A DNA stretch of 64,000 nt from NCBI GenBank assembly GCA_024707075.1, contig JANQAK010000003.1, positions 372,001 through 436,000 on the forward strand. The letters run 5' to 3'. Position numbers and translations under genes: made by a program. Source of the stretch: Afipia sp. (GTDB taxonomy: Bacteria; Pseudomonadota; Alphaproteobacteria; Rhizobiales; Xanthobacteraceae). Of the stretch, positions 13,496 to 21,075 are shown piece after piece. Each line of letters starts with the position of its first letter. Position 1 is the first letter of the stretch. The notes beneath the pieces were generated by a model, which was not told the origin of the DNA, ran no database searches, and saw only the letters and a list, made by a program, of their open reading frames with translations.

Positions 13496-14535
13496 CCAGC
13501 ACCAAGCGCCCGGATGGGGGCGAACTCAAGCCGTGTCCGTTTTGCGATAAGCCGCTCTATGTGAAGCGGGGCAAGATCAATCCATACGCTCGATGCGCGA
13601 CCGAAAACTGTTTCGGCGCAAAGATGCCCGTCGTCAGCCTCGACGTGCCCGCCGATGTCGAGGCATGGAACACCCGCACCCCCACCAACGAAAGCCCCGC
13701 TCCACAAGCGACTAAGAAAACATACATCAAGCCGCTACGGGCCATCGTCGAGATTGACGAGCGGTATGCGGACCAAATCCGCGACCTTCTGAACGTCCCC
13801 GCTCCACAACCCCCTGTGGAAGGGTTGAGAGAGGCGCTTCGCGCTAAAATAAACGAGGTGAACATTCTCGTTCGCGAATACGACACAAGCAATCCTGATT
13901 GGGCATTCCGGTCTGGCGTGATGCTGAATGTCCTAACCAAAATGTGCCGGGATTTAGACGCCCTCGCATCCCCGTCCCTGACTGCGGGAGAGAACACGAA
14001 ATCTGACGGCGGCAACGCCCCCTTTGCTTACGCATGGGAGGAGATGGTTGATCCGACCGGCGAGGTGATCAATGGCAAGACGGTCACGCGGTTTGCTACC
14101 CATTGGTCAACGCCGCCAGCAAATGCCGATGTGAAGAAGCTCTACTTGCACCCATCAGACCCTTCACCCACAGCACCGGCACCGGACGCGCGGGAGGCGA
14201 TTGCGCGCAATTTCATAGCGATCATGCAGCGACACCTGCGCATCGAGCGGAGTGATGGCGGCTACATCGTTGGCTGGTCCGAAGCGGCAGATGCCCTATC
14301 CCAGCAGCCCGTAGCCGTCGCTGATCGGGAGGCGATACTTCTTGCTGCGCTTCGCGCTTCCTGCGCCGAGGTGTGCTCTTACGCGACGCCTCACGCGCCG
14401 GGATCGGGGTGTTACGGCGATTGCCGAAGTAAAAAACTATCCGACTTCGATAGCGATTCTGTCAGCAATATGCGGGCGGTCGTGAATACAATCTTCGCCC
14501 TCCTCCACCCCCAGCCAGCAAAGGGTGAGCGGTGA
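13492..14535 (+). CDS. Lar-family zinc-ribbon protein with long C-terminal extension
   Basis: 347 residues. The N-terminus (LKPCPFCDKPLYVKRGK, then CATENC and VEAWNTR) matches the Lar restriction-alleviation zinc-ribbon pattern of lambdoid prophages, where Rac Lar lowers host restriction. The remaining 280 residues are unusual for Lar and contain ATHWSTPPANADVKKLYLHP, a block typical of phage accessory proteins, plus a DUF551-like style. It may be a fusion of several small phage modules. The function of the extension is unknown. Confidence 0.6.
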   Translation: MTSTKRPDGGELKPCPFCDKPLYVKRGKINPYARCATENCFGAKMPVVSLDVPADVEAWNTRTPTNESPAPQATKKTYIKPLRAIVEIDERYADQIRDLLNVPAPQPPVEGLREALRAKINEVNILVREYDTSNPDWAFRSGVMLNVLTKMCRDLDALASPSLTAGENTKSDGGNAPFAYAWEEMVDPTGEVINGKTVTRFATHWSTPPANADVKKLYLHPSDPSPTAPAPDAREAIARNFIAIMQRHLRIERSDGGYIVGWSEAADALSQQPVAVADREAILLAALRASCAEVCSYATPHAPGSGCYGDCRSKKLSDFDSDSVSNMRAVVNTIFALLHPQPAKGER

Positions 14536-14735
14536 TGGCTGATCTTTTGCCATGTCCGTTTTGTGGTGGTTGCGGGAAAATGAAAGTCCACCGCATTGCC
14601 GAAGATGCCGAGGCGGCATTCGTGCAATGCGACTCGTGCTTCGCTTCCACAGATCACTTCGAGGACGCATACGCGCCTACGGCGGACGCTGCCGACCGCT
14701 GGAATACTCGCTCCCCAAGGAGTCCCGTTAGATGA
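14535..14735 (+). CDS. Lar-family restriction alleviation-like protein
   Basis: 66 residues: ADLLPCPFCGGCGKMKVH, a second pair QCDSCFAST, and the closing DAADRWNTR are the complete Lar pattern at normal Lar length. It is immediately downstream of, and coupled to, the longer Lar-like gene, giving a tandem pair. The likely role is modulation of host restriction or modification; this is family-based inference. Confidence 0.7.
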   Translation: MADLLPCPFCGGCGKMKVHRIAEDAEAAFVQCDSCFASTDHFEDAYAPTADAADRWNTRSPRSPVR

Positions 14736-14971
14736 CCGATCCCGCCGTGAGGCTGAGTGAGGCGCAGAAGCAACTCGACGCCGATCTCACCGATGTGATG
14801 AAGCGCCTTTCGATCATCTCCAACAATGCGCGTGAGATCAGCGAAAGCCATCCAATTCGCTACGCCGCAAACCGCGCGTGGACGGAGTTATACGAAAGCC
14901 CTTTGCGCGCGAAGAAAGCCACCGACGCAGGCCGCGCAGCGCTTACCCAAGGACGGGGGACGAAACCATGA
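14732..14971 (+). CDS. Small phage hypothetical protein (79 aa)
   Basis: Starts at an ATGA overlap and ends at another. The product is helical (VRLSEAQKQLDADLTDVMKR) and ends KKATDAGRAALTQGRG. No recognised family. Confidence 0.45.
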   Translation: MTDPAVRLSEAQKQLDADLTDVMKRLSIISNNAREISESHPIRYAANRAWTELYESPLRAKKATDAGRAALTQGRGTKP

Positions 14972-15270
14972 CGGAACGGATCGAGGTTTATATCGAAAAG
15001 CCAAACCTGGATGCGCAAGACATCCTATTCGACAAGTTGCCGGATGGCATCATCGTCTGCTGGTCTTGCCGTGGAAATGGCAAGCGCAAGCAACGGTATT
15101 GCGATGCGCCTGCGATGACGGGGCGTTGCGACTGGTGTCAAGCCAGTGGCTTTCGGTACGAAGAAACCGGCAAGGCCGTTCCGGCGTCTGTCGTCAATCA
15201 GATCGCAATTGCCCACGACCTTCATGTCCAACATTACGATATGTACGGCAACAACTGGACAAAGCCATGA
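14968..15270 (+). CDS. Phage zinc-binding hypothetical protein (DnaJ-CR-like Cys pattern)
   Basis: 100 residues from the ATG at 14968 (ATGA junction). Cysteines are paired as CWSCRGNGKRKQRYC and CDWCQASGF, the C-x2-C-x-G-x-G layout of a zinc-binding DnaJ-type repeat, with no J domain. Similar in design to the 12858 protein. The function is unknown; a metal-stabilised small phage protein is the most that can be said. Confidence 0.55.
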   Translation: MTERIEVYIEKPNLDAQDILFDKLPDGIIVCWSCRGNGKRKQRYCDAPAMTGRCDWCQASGFRYEETGKAVPASVVNQIAIAHDLHVQHYDMYGNNWTKP

Positions 15271-15701
15271 CCGACAGCGCGAGCCAGAGCTTGGTGGCGG
15301 AACTCGAAATGTTGCTTGCTGCCGTGCACGCAGACGACCCGAAGCGCGAAATACTCGTTCGTGTTGGGGATGCATTGCGAGAGGCAGAAACCGCCGCCGC
15401 ACGCATCACCGAACTGGAGGCGGAGCGGGATCGGCTTGCAGGCGAGCTTGATACCTCCAACAACAATCATCGCGCAATGGCTCACCAGTTGGCAGAGCTA
15501 GGTGCACGTTGTAAGCACGCCGAATCCGAACTCTCAAGAGTAGAGGAAGATACGAGAGAGCGGTGCGCAGCAGTCGCGCTCGATAATCGTCAACACTCCA
15601 ATCAGTTGAGTTACCGCGACGACTCTAACGGATATGCAGAAATGGCCTATGAACAGGCCTGCGACGATATTGTGGAATGTATCCGCTCTCACCCCCTTTA
15701 G
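15267..15701 (+). CDS. Phage coiled-coil hypothetical protein (144 aa)
   Basis: From the ATG at 15267 (ATGA junction). A long heptad-rich region spans about residues 30-95 (AETAAARITELEAERDRLAG then HQLAELGARCKHAESELSRV), predicted coiled coil. It is the last gene of the tightly coupled operon. A strong hairpin overlaps its stop codon. Confidence 0.5.
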   Translation: MTDSASQSLVAELEMLLAAVHADDPKREILVRVGDALREAETAAARITELEAERDRLAGELDTSNNNHRAMAHQLAELGARCKHAESELSRVEEDTRERCAAVALDNRQHSNQLSYRDDSNGYAEMAYEQACDDIVECIRSHPL

Positions 15702-15715
15702 CAAAGAGGGGTGAG
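15688..15715 (+). terminator. Hairpin at the end of the coupled operon (no U-tract)
   Basis: CTCACCCC (15688-15695) pairs perfectly with GGGGTGAG (15708-15715), and the inner CTTT/AAAG closes a three-base loop containing the stop codon. No T-run follows, so it is not a textbook intrinsic terminator. It may pause, stabilise or process the operon mRNA. Confidence 0.4.
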
Positions 15716-15792
15716 CAGAAAGAGACGCCACTCACGAAGCCGGAATCGACACAGAACATTTAGTTCAACGACTGCAACCACTGGAGATTACA

Positions 15793-16017
15793 ATGGCGAA
15801 TGTTCACGTAAAAAAGAATGCCGAGAAGCCCGAGAGCAAGGAAATTCTGGCTGATGCCATCACTCGTATCGGAGATAGTTTCGCAGCATTGCAGAGGAAC
15901 GGGCTGAACAAAAAGGCTATCGTTATTCTTATTCAGGCCGAAACGAAGCTGCCACAGCGCGACATCACGACTGTTCTAGATGCGCTGCCGCGCCTTAGGG
16001 GCTGGTATTGCCGATAG
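15793..16017 (+). CDS. Small phage hypothetical protein (74 aa)
   Basis: The ATG at 15793 follows GGAG at good spacing and is free-standing, about 90 bases after the hairpin. The sequence (MANVHVKKNAEKPESKEILA, then ALQRNGLNKKAIVILIQAET) is helical with a DITTVLDALPRLRGWY end, which has the feel of a small helix-turn-helix. No family assigned. Confidence 0.5.
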   Translation: MANVHVKKNAEKPESKEILADAITRIGDSFAALQRNGLNKKAIVILIQAETKLPQRDITTVLDALPRLRGWYCR

Positions 16018-16075
16018 ATCGTCCACCAGCAGAACAGTCCACGACCGTACCGCAACACAAGACGGAGAATTGAAG

Positions 16076-16399
16076 ATGGGCGTAGATCGCACAGACTATC
16101 TGATGCTCGGCACCGATTTGGGTGCGAAGGCTTTCGATTGGGATAAGCACGAAGCCGAGACCGAGGGCGGCCCAGGTGCCCGTTTCGACATTGTCTATGA
16201 TGGCATGTGCGGAAAATATTGTATCGCCGGGAAGATCATTGCGCAAAGCGATGCTTATGAAGGATTTGATATGGCAAAGATCGAACCTGAGAAGCTAAAC
16301 GTTGACCGCGACGCGCTGGCCGCAACGGTTTCTAGTGCCTTCGAACGTGAGGTTTCTCCGAACGACTTCTCACTGATCCTGTTTTCTCACTTCAGTTAG
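16076..16399 (+). CDS. Phage hypothetical protein (107 aa)
   Basis: The ATG at 16076 has GGAG upstream, which favours it over an earlier in-frame ATG at 15980. The product (MGVDRTDYLMLGTDLGAKAF) is acidic, with FDIVYDGMCGKYCIAGKIIA in the centre. No recognised domain. It ends just before the palindrome at 16410. Confidence 0.5.
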   Translation: MGVDRTDYLMLGTDLGAKAFDWDKHEAETEGGPGARFDIVYDGMCGKYCIAGKIIAQSDAYEGFDMAKIEPEKLNVDRDALAATVSSAFEREVSPNDFSLILFSHFS

Positions 16400-16409
16400 C
16401 AGTCTCAGT

Positions 16410-16423
16410 CGCTGAATTCAGCG
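16410..16423. promoter_or_regulatory. 14-bp perfect palindrome between two phage genes
   Basis: CGCTGAATTCAGCG reads the same on both strands and sits in a 91-base gap between the 16076 and 16491 genes. It could be a dimeric-protein operator or a short hairpin. No T-run follows. It differs from the GTAACC-type operators near the repressors. Confidence 0.3.
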
Positions 16424-16490
16424 GTGAACGGGATCAGGGCTTTGTTCACAGCTTGTCTGCCCCATCTAAACAAACACAGAGGGAAAGAGA

Positions 16491-16883
16491 ATGAAGAACG
16501 TTGGACCTTGCTACAAGTGCAAGTGCGAAATGTGGATACCGGACTCGCTAGAAATGTCCGCTCGTAGGAGTTCGAAGATAGAATTTTTCTGCGCCTACGG
16601 TCACGGGCAGATATTTGCCGAGGGCGAGACAGAAGAAACAAAACTCCGCCGTGAGCGCGACCGTCTGACACAACGGTTGGCAGAAAAGGATGATGAGATT
16701 AGGCGACAGCGCGAGTGCCGCGAAGCTGCTGAACGTAAAGCCGCTGCCGCCCGTGGCCAGGTCACCAAGATCAAGAACCGCGTCGGCCGCGGTGTATGTC
16801 CGTGCTGCAACCGCACGTTCGAAAATCTCGCCCGCCACATCAACAGCAAGCACCCTACATTCGTTGCAGAGGCAGTCGCATGA
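16491..16883 (+). CDS. Phage zinc-finger protein with coiled coil
   Basis: 130 residues; GAGGGAAAGAG precedes the ATG. An N-terminal metal site (GPCYKCKCEMWIPDS with a later FFCAYGH) is followed by a charged coiled coil (about 45-100; RERDRLTQRLAEKDDEIRRQ). The C-terminus is a C2H2-type finger, VCPCCNRTFENLARHINSKH (C-x2-C-x-F-x5-H-x4-H). Prokaryotic C2H2-like fingers of this form occur in alphaproteobacterial phages. DNA or RNA binding is plausible. Coupled to the next gene (ATGA). Confidence 0.65.
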   Translation: MKNVGPCYKCKCEMWIPDSLEMSARRSSKIEFFCAYGHGQIFAEGETEETKLRRERDRLTQRLAEKDDEIRRQRECREAAERKAAAARGQVTKIKNRVGRGVCPCCNRTFENLARHINSKHPTFVAEAVA

Positions 16884-17305
16884 ATCATCCTCTAGACAAA
16901 GAACGAGTAGAGCGGGCGGCAGAGGATGTTTACGCCGTTTCGTGCCGTGCCATTGAACCCGGCCTCGGGATGAAGATGTGCAAGTTTAAAGACCTGTCAA
17001 CCCGCGACATGAAGCTGCACATGGACTACGCCCGCGCCGCCATCTCTGCATATCTAGGAGAGACGAGCGGATGGCAGCCGATAGAGACCGCACCGAAGAA
17101 CAAGTACGCCTTGGTTTTCTGTCCAGACGCCGAGGACGCGACGAGAATAATGATCTGCGGCCTTCTCCAATTTGAGAATGATCCAGACCCGCCAGCTTGG
17201 TATGAGCTAAATTGCGATGCGCGGCCCAATTCGCTCGACGTTGAGCCAACCCACTGGCAACCTCTCCCCTCCCCACCCTTCAACGTGAACACAGGAAGTG
17301 ATTGA
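16880..17305 (+). CDS. DUF551-containing phage protein
   Basis: 141 residues from the ATG at 16880. The C-terminal 75 residues fit DUF551: SGWQPIETAPKNKYALVF at the start and VEPTHWQPLPSPP at the end. The N-terminal part is helical and contains DYARAAISAYLGET, a common linker in phage accessory proteins. DUF551 function is unknown. Followed by the excisionase-like gene. Confidence 0.7.
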   Translation: MNHPLDKERVERAAEDVYAVSCRAIEPGLGMKMCKFKDLSTRDMKLHMDYARAAISAYLGETSGWQPIETAPKNKYALVFCPDAEDATRIMICGLLQFENDPDPPAWYELNCDARPNSLDVEPTHWQPLPSPPFNVNTGSD

Positions 17306-17316
17306 GGCTGGATCTG

Positions 17317-17664
17317 ATGACACGCGCCCTGCCAGAGCCGGATTCACCGCTTCGCCTTGACGAAGCTTGCGAGATATATTTTCACGGCCGGCTCAAACCA
17401 GCCACGCTGAAGGCCGAACACGCCCGCGGCAATCTTGAACTTTCCAAGATCGGCAGGGCATACTTCACGACAATAGCGAAACTGAAAGCGATGGAAGAAC
17501 GATGCCTCGTCAGTCCACCGGCCCAAGGCTCTGGCTCGATAAGGAGCGTCAATCGTGGACCATCATCGACGGCCGCAAGTCTGTCCGCACGGGTTGCGGC
17601 AAGGGAGACCTTCAAGCGGCTAAGGAAGTCCTCAAGGCGTACATCGCAGAACACCACGTCGTAA
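17317..17664 (+). CDS. Excisionase-like helix-turn-helix protein
   Basis: 115 residues from the ATG at 17317 (GAGG upstream). Residues 1-60 (SPLRLDEACEIYFHGRLKPA then TLKAEHARGNLELSKIGRAY) look like the winged helix of MerR/Xis-type proteins that partner phage integrases. The C-terminal 50 residues are Ser/Arg-rich (PSSTAASLSARVAARETFKR) and overlap the first 163 bases of the integrase gene in another frame. The position just upstream of the integrase supports a directionality-factor role. Confidence 0.65.
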   Translation: MTRALPEPDSPLRLDEACEIYFHGRLKPATLKAEHARGNLELSKIGRAYFTTIAKLKAMEERCLVSPPAQGSGSIRSVNRGPSSTAASLSARVAARETFKRLRKSSRRTSQNTTS

Positions 17665-18522
17665 CGCCGGGCAACGACCCCGTCATTGCTGATGCTCTCA
17701 AGGTCTATGCCGAGGAGCATTTGGCTGAAAAGCCATCAGCGTTCTCTGTCGCGGCCGATCTCGCAAACCTTGAGGAATGGTGGGGGGCTGAAAAAGGCCA
17801 GCGAGGTCAATACTGCCAACTGCAAGCTGTACATCGCGCACCGCAACGCACCGACGATATGCCGCCGCGAGCTTGGGTTTCTCAACGCCGCGCTGATGTA
17901 CTGGCACGCGCACAAGGATTATGGCCCGCTGAAATCCATGCCGATCGTGTTCAAGCCGCCTCCTCCGAAGAAGCGGACGCGCTGGCTGACACGAGCCGAA
18001 GCGGCGCGGTTTCTCTGGGCGACACGTCAGTTAAAGCCGAACATGCGCCGGAGACTGCGCCGCTTCTTCATCATCGGTTGGTATACCGGGTCGCGCCATG
18101 AGGCGATTTCAAATGTCCGCTGGGACATGATCGACCTAGAAACCGGGGTCATGAAGCGCCGCTTGGACGGTGTGGAGGAAACCAAAAAGCGGACGCCGCC
18201 GGTGCGGGTCGGCCGGAGGCTCTTGAGCCACCTGCGGCGATGGAGGCGGATCGACGGCGATGCCGCGGAATTCGTGATCCAGCGGGCCGGCAAGGCGGCC
18301 AGTGACATGGGCGACGGATGGCGCATCGTGCGGCGCTTGGCGAAACTGTCCGACGATGTTATTCCGCACACGCTCAGGCACTCTAGGGCGACCCACCTGA
18401 TGCGTCAGGCGGTTGACCCGTGGCAGGCCGCCCGGTCGCTGGGAATGAGCCTGGAGGTTCTGCAAAGCACCTACGGGCACCATCACCCGGATTGGCAGAA
18501 GGACGCCGCTGAGGCGAAGTGA
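17502..18522 (+). CDS. int: Tyrosine-type phage integrase (frameshifted)
   Basis: Two frames together encode about 339 residues of a tyrosine recombinase. The N-terminal part (17502 to about 17787) holds the arm-binding start and SAM-like region. The C-terminal part (to 18522) has the catalytic Arg in GWYTGSRHEAISNVRW, HTLRHSRATHLM (H-x2-R) and the tyrosine in LQSTYGHHHPDW. The break is a run of six Gs at 17782-17787; with five Gs the protein reads straight through as LEEWWGLKKASEVN. That implies a one-base insertion, a sequencing error, or less likely a +1 slip. The enzyme would integrate and excise the phage. Confidence 0.85.
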
Positions 18523-18543
18523 AACGACGCGATGGGGTGCTTA

Positions 18544-18618
18544 GACTTACCGATGACTTACCGAGAATTCAAATAACTACTGCAAAATATGATGATTTGT
18601 AATTTATAACACAAATCA
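18544..18618. repeat. Tandem 11-bp repeat and inverted repeat beside int: possible integrase arm/attachment region
   Basis: GACTTACCGAT (18544-18554) is followed directly by GACTTACCGAG (18555-18565). Downstream, TGATTTGT (18593-18600) and ACAAATCA (18611-18618) form a perfect 8-bp inverted repeat around an A/T-rich loop. The stretch is markedly AT-rich against its surroundings. Such features next to an integrase gene are expected for arm sites, att core or a terminator. No tRNA gene is present here, and a core repeat cannot be shown without the other phage end. Confidence 0.35.
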
Positions 18619-18704
18619 GTATGTTGCAGCCCGAAACCGCCTTGCCGGACCCCGACGCGCCGAACCGGCGCCGCGACCGGCCCTGAACATTAGGAAACCT
18701 ATCT

Positions 18705-19271
18705 GTGAAAGTCATCGCCAGTTCGATCCGCAAGGGCAACATCATTGAGCAGGACGGCAAGCTATATGTCGTTCTGACTGCGGAGAACATCCATCCCGGC
18801 AAGGGAACCCCGGTCAGCCAGATTGAAATGCGCCGAATCAGCGACGGCACCAAGGTGTCGGAGCGCTACAAGACCACTGATCAGGTCGAGCGCGCCTTCG
18901 TGGAAGATCGTGACTTCAACTATCTCTACGAAGACGGCGACGGTTTCCATTTCATGAACAACGAGAACTACGACCAGTTGCTGGTTCCGAAGGACGTGGT
19001 CGGCACGCAGGCGCCATACCTGCAAGAAAACATGACCGTGAAGCTGTCGATCTTTGAGGGCAATGCCGTTGCGATCGTGCTTCCCCAGCGCACCACGCTC
19101 GAAGTGGTCGATACCGAACCGGTGACGAAGGGACAGACCGCCTCGTCGTCCTACAAGCCGGCTGTGCTGTCCAACGGCGTCCGTACCAACGTACCGCCCC
19201 ACATCGGCGTGGGAACGCGCATCGTCGTCATGACGGAAGACGGCTCCTACGTCGAGCGCGCCAAAGACTGA
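18705..19271 (+). CDS. efp: Translation elongation factor P
   Basis: 188 residues, the standard EF-P length, with a GTG start preceded by TAGGAAACC. EF-P enters the ribosomal E site and rescues stalling at polyproline motifs. Domain I contains HPGKGTP, with the lysine that is modified in many bacteria. Domains II and III follow ([40 protein letters not shown]). No modification enzyme genes are adjacent. It is the first intact chromosomal gene after the phage. Confidence 0.95.
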   Translation: MKVIASSIRKGNIIEQDGKLYVVLTAENIHPGKGTPVSQIEMRRISDGTKVSERYKTTDQVERAFVEDRDFNYLYEDGDGFHFMNNENYDQLLVPKDVVGTQAPYLQENMTVKLSIFEGNAVAIVLPQRTTLEVVDTEPVTKGQTASSSYKPAVLSNGVRTNVPPHIGVGTRIVVMTEDGSYVERAKD

Positions 19272-19332
19272 GCGCGGATCTCGCGAGGATGCATTGACGC
19301 CGGCGGGAGCAGCAAACCACGAGAGAACGGCA

Positions 19333-21012
19333 TTGGCGAAAGTCTGGTGCTGTGTCCTCTTTGTTGCGACGCTGTTCCTCGGCGCTCTCTCGCCACCTGC
19401 CCGGGCCGACGAATTCAGGACGCCTGCGATTTCCGTCGTCAGGACCGACTGGGCGGCGGCGGCTACCCAGCTCAGAACCGAGATCGATTCACAGCCGCTG
19501 GCCGTCAATCAGTTCACCTTCGCCTCCGGGCGGCGGCTGCGTCAGATCAACCCGCATCGCATCGTGGCGATGGCGCAGCTCAACGCCGTGACTTCGCCGA
19601 TCTTTCCCGGAATTCAGCTCAGCCCGGTGCCGGTGCTGCTGCCGTTCGACAGCGCGCTCTATCTCTCCGACCGCCAAAGCGGCGCTGTCAACCTGCTGAT
19701 CCCCCGTTATCAGGCAGGCTTCCGGGCCGTCAGCATGTTCGAGGCCGGACCGTCCGGCTATGACGCCGTCTTCCTGCTCGACCGTGGCGCGGACGACAAC
19801 ATGCCGTCGCGCGTCTATTCGCAACCGGTCGAAGTCCAGATCACGGCCTCGCTGCTGCTCTATGACATCAACGATCCGCTCGCCGGAAAAGGCGAGCCCG
19901 TCAAGGCGCTGGCCACGCAGTTTCCGAATCTCCGCCGCGTGATCCGCGAAGGCTATGTGCGCTACGCCTTCACGCGTTTCGGCGTTCCCTACGTGGTCTC
20001 CATCCAGTGCCTCGACAGCGTCGCGCGCAGCAGGCGTCTTTCCTGCCGCGAGGCGTCGCCGGTCGCCGAACGCTTCCTCAAGGCGCTGCGGGTTGCGGGC
20101 GGCACGCCGCGCGCTCCGCGCTACGACATCGCCCCGGAGGTCTCCGAGCGGCCGATCGAATATTCGGCGGATTTCACCTATCGCCCCTCCGGTGACATTA
20201 TCACCAACAGCGGCTATCGCGGACAGAGCGGCCATCGCGACATGACCGTCTACGCGCAGATCCGATTTCCCATCGAGAAGGCCCCCGCCTTCGCCAATTC
20301 GCAATCCTTCATGAACTGGGGCGACTGCAATCTCACCGGACGCGTGTCCTTTCGTCCGGCGAAAGGCGATGAGTATCGCTGCAAGCGCAACGACAAGCCG
20401 CTGGTGTTCGATGAATCCGCCAGGGAGAACTACAGCTATCCCTGGCAGGACAACTTCTGCGAAACCCGCGATTTCGGGGTCGGCCAATGCGCCAATGGCA
20501 TGGGCCATCAGGGTCAGGACATCCGGCCATCGTCGTGCTCCCTGCGCAACGACGGCGCAGACCGCTGCATCCCGGATATTTTTCCAACGGTCGCTGTCCG
20601 CGACGGCGTGGTGATCCGCACACCGACCCAGCAGGCCGTGCATCTTCTCGTGAACACCCGCAACGAGCACGTCCGTTTTCGCTACATGCATATGAACCCG
20701 GCGCGCCTCGACGCCGACGGCATCGTTCATGGGCGTCGCGTGTCGGAAGGCGAGCGCATCGGCGTCGTATCGAATTTTCAGGATCGCGTCGGCGGCACGA
20801 CGGCGCACCTGCACTTCGACGTCCAGGTGTTCACGCGCGACGGCTGGCTCTGGGTCAATCCCTACGTCACGCTGATCTCCGCCTATGAACGCCTGATCGG
20901 CGGACGGGGCCGCGAATACATGCCGCCCTCGCCTGAAGCGCCTGCGATGGCCCACGCCATGCCGGCCGGAGCCATCGCCCCTGACGCCGCTAAGGAAGGC
21001 GATAGCAGATAA
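19333..21012 (+). CDS. Exported M23 (LytM-type) peptidase
   Basis: About 559 residues from a TTG at 19333, chosen because it gives a clean signal peptide (MAKVWCCVLFVATLFLGALS then PPARA, cleaved before DEF). An upstream TTG at 19294 would bury it. The C-terminal M23 domain has the zinc ligands HQGQD (near residue 391) and HLHFD (near 491), so it looks catalytically complete. The roughly 350-residue N-terminal region is not recognised. It is a likely periplasmic endopeptidase acting on peptidoglycan cross-links, next to a lytic transglycosylase gene. Confidence 0.8.
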   Translation: MAKVWCCVLFVATLFLGALSPPARADEFRTPAISVVRTDWAAAATQLRTEIDSQPLAVNQFTFASGRRLRQINPHRIVAMAQLNAVTSPIFPGIQLSPVPVLLPFDSALYLSDRQSGAVNLLIPRYQAGFRAVSMFEAGPSGYDAVFLLDRGADDNMPSRVYSQPVEVQITASLLLYDINDPLAGKGEPVKALATQFPNLRRVIREGYVRYAFTRFGVPYVVSIQCLDSVARSRRLSCREASPVAERFLKALRVAGGTPRAPRYDIAPEVSERPIEYSADFTYRPSGDIITNSGYRGQSGHRDMTVYAQIRFPIEKAPAFANSQSFMNWGDCNLTGRVSFRPAKGDEYRCKRNDKPLVFDESARENYSYPWQDNFCETRDFGVGQCANGMGHQGQDIRPSSCSLRNDGADRCIPDIFPTVAVRDGVVIRTPTQQAVHLLVNTRNEHVRFRYMHMNPARLDADGIVHGRRVSEGERIGVVSNFQDRVGGTTAHLHFDVQVFTRDGWLWVNPYVTLISAYERLIGGRGREYMPPSPEAPAMAHAMPAGAIAPDAAKEGDSR

Positions 21013-21075
21013 GCATACTGTTCCGCGACAGATTGACCTTTGGCCGGAGCGGCCATGCCGCGCTACAGTAAGGAC

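Larger units (their letters stand above)
1..18620. mobile_element. Integrated temperate phage, early/regulatory end (left end outside window)
   Basis: The block has a tyrosine integrase and excisionase-like gene at its right edge, divergent XRE repressors, a CII-like regulator, an orphan methyltransferase, a DUF1376 replication protein and dozens of tiny overlapping genes. Housekeeping genes start abruptly at efp (18705). No terminase, portal, capsid or tail genes are in view; they would have to lie left of base 1, so I cannot say whether the phage is complete. No attachment core could be identified because only one end is visible, and the right boundary is placed only approximately between the integrase stop and efp. 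Confidence 0.9.

Noticed and set aside
14826-15266. In-frame upstream extension of the 15267 coiled-coil gene
   Set aside because: It runs through two well-coupled genes in another frame. The ATG at 15267 sits in an ATGA junction like its neighbours.
17786-17800. Programmed ribosomal frameshift in the integrase (G6 followed by A5)
   Set aside because: The shift needed is +1, whereas G/A slippery runs normally favour -1. No stop codon or internal Shine-Dalgarno stimulator is at the site, and five other genes in the window show similar one-base breaks.
18523-18704. tRNA gene as integration target
   Set aside because: No cloverleaf-like arrangement or T-loop sequence could be found between int and efp on either strand.
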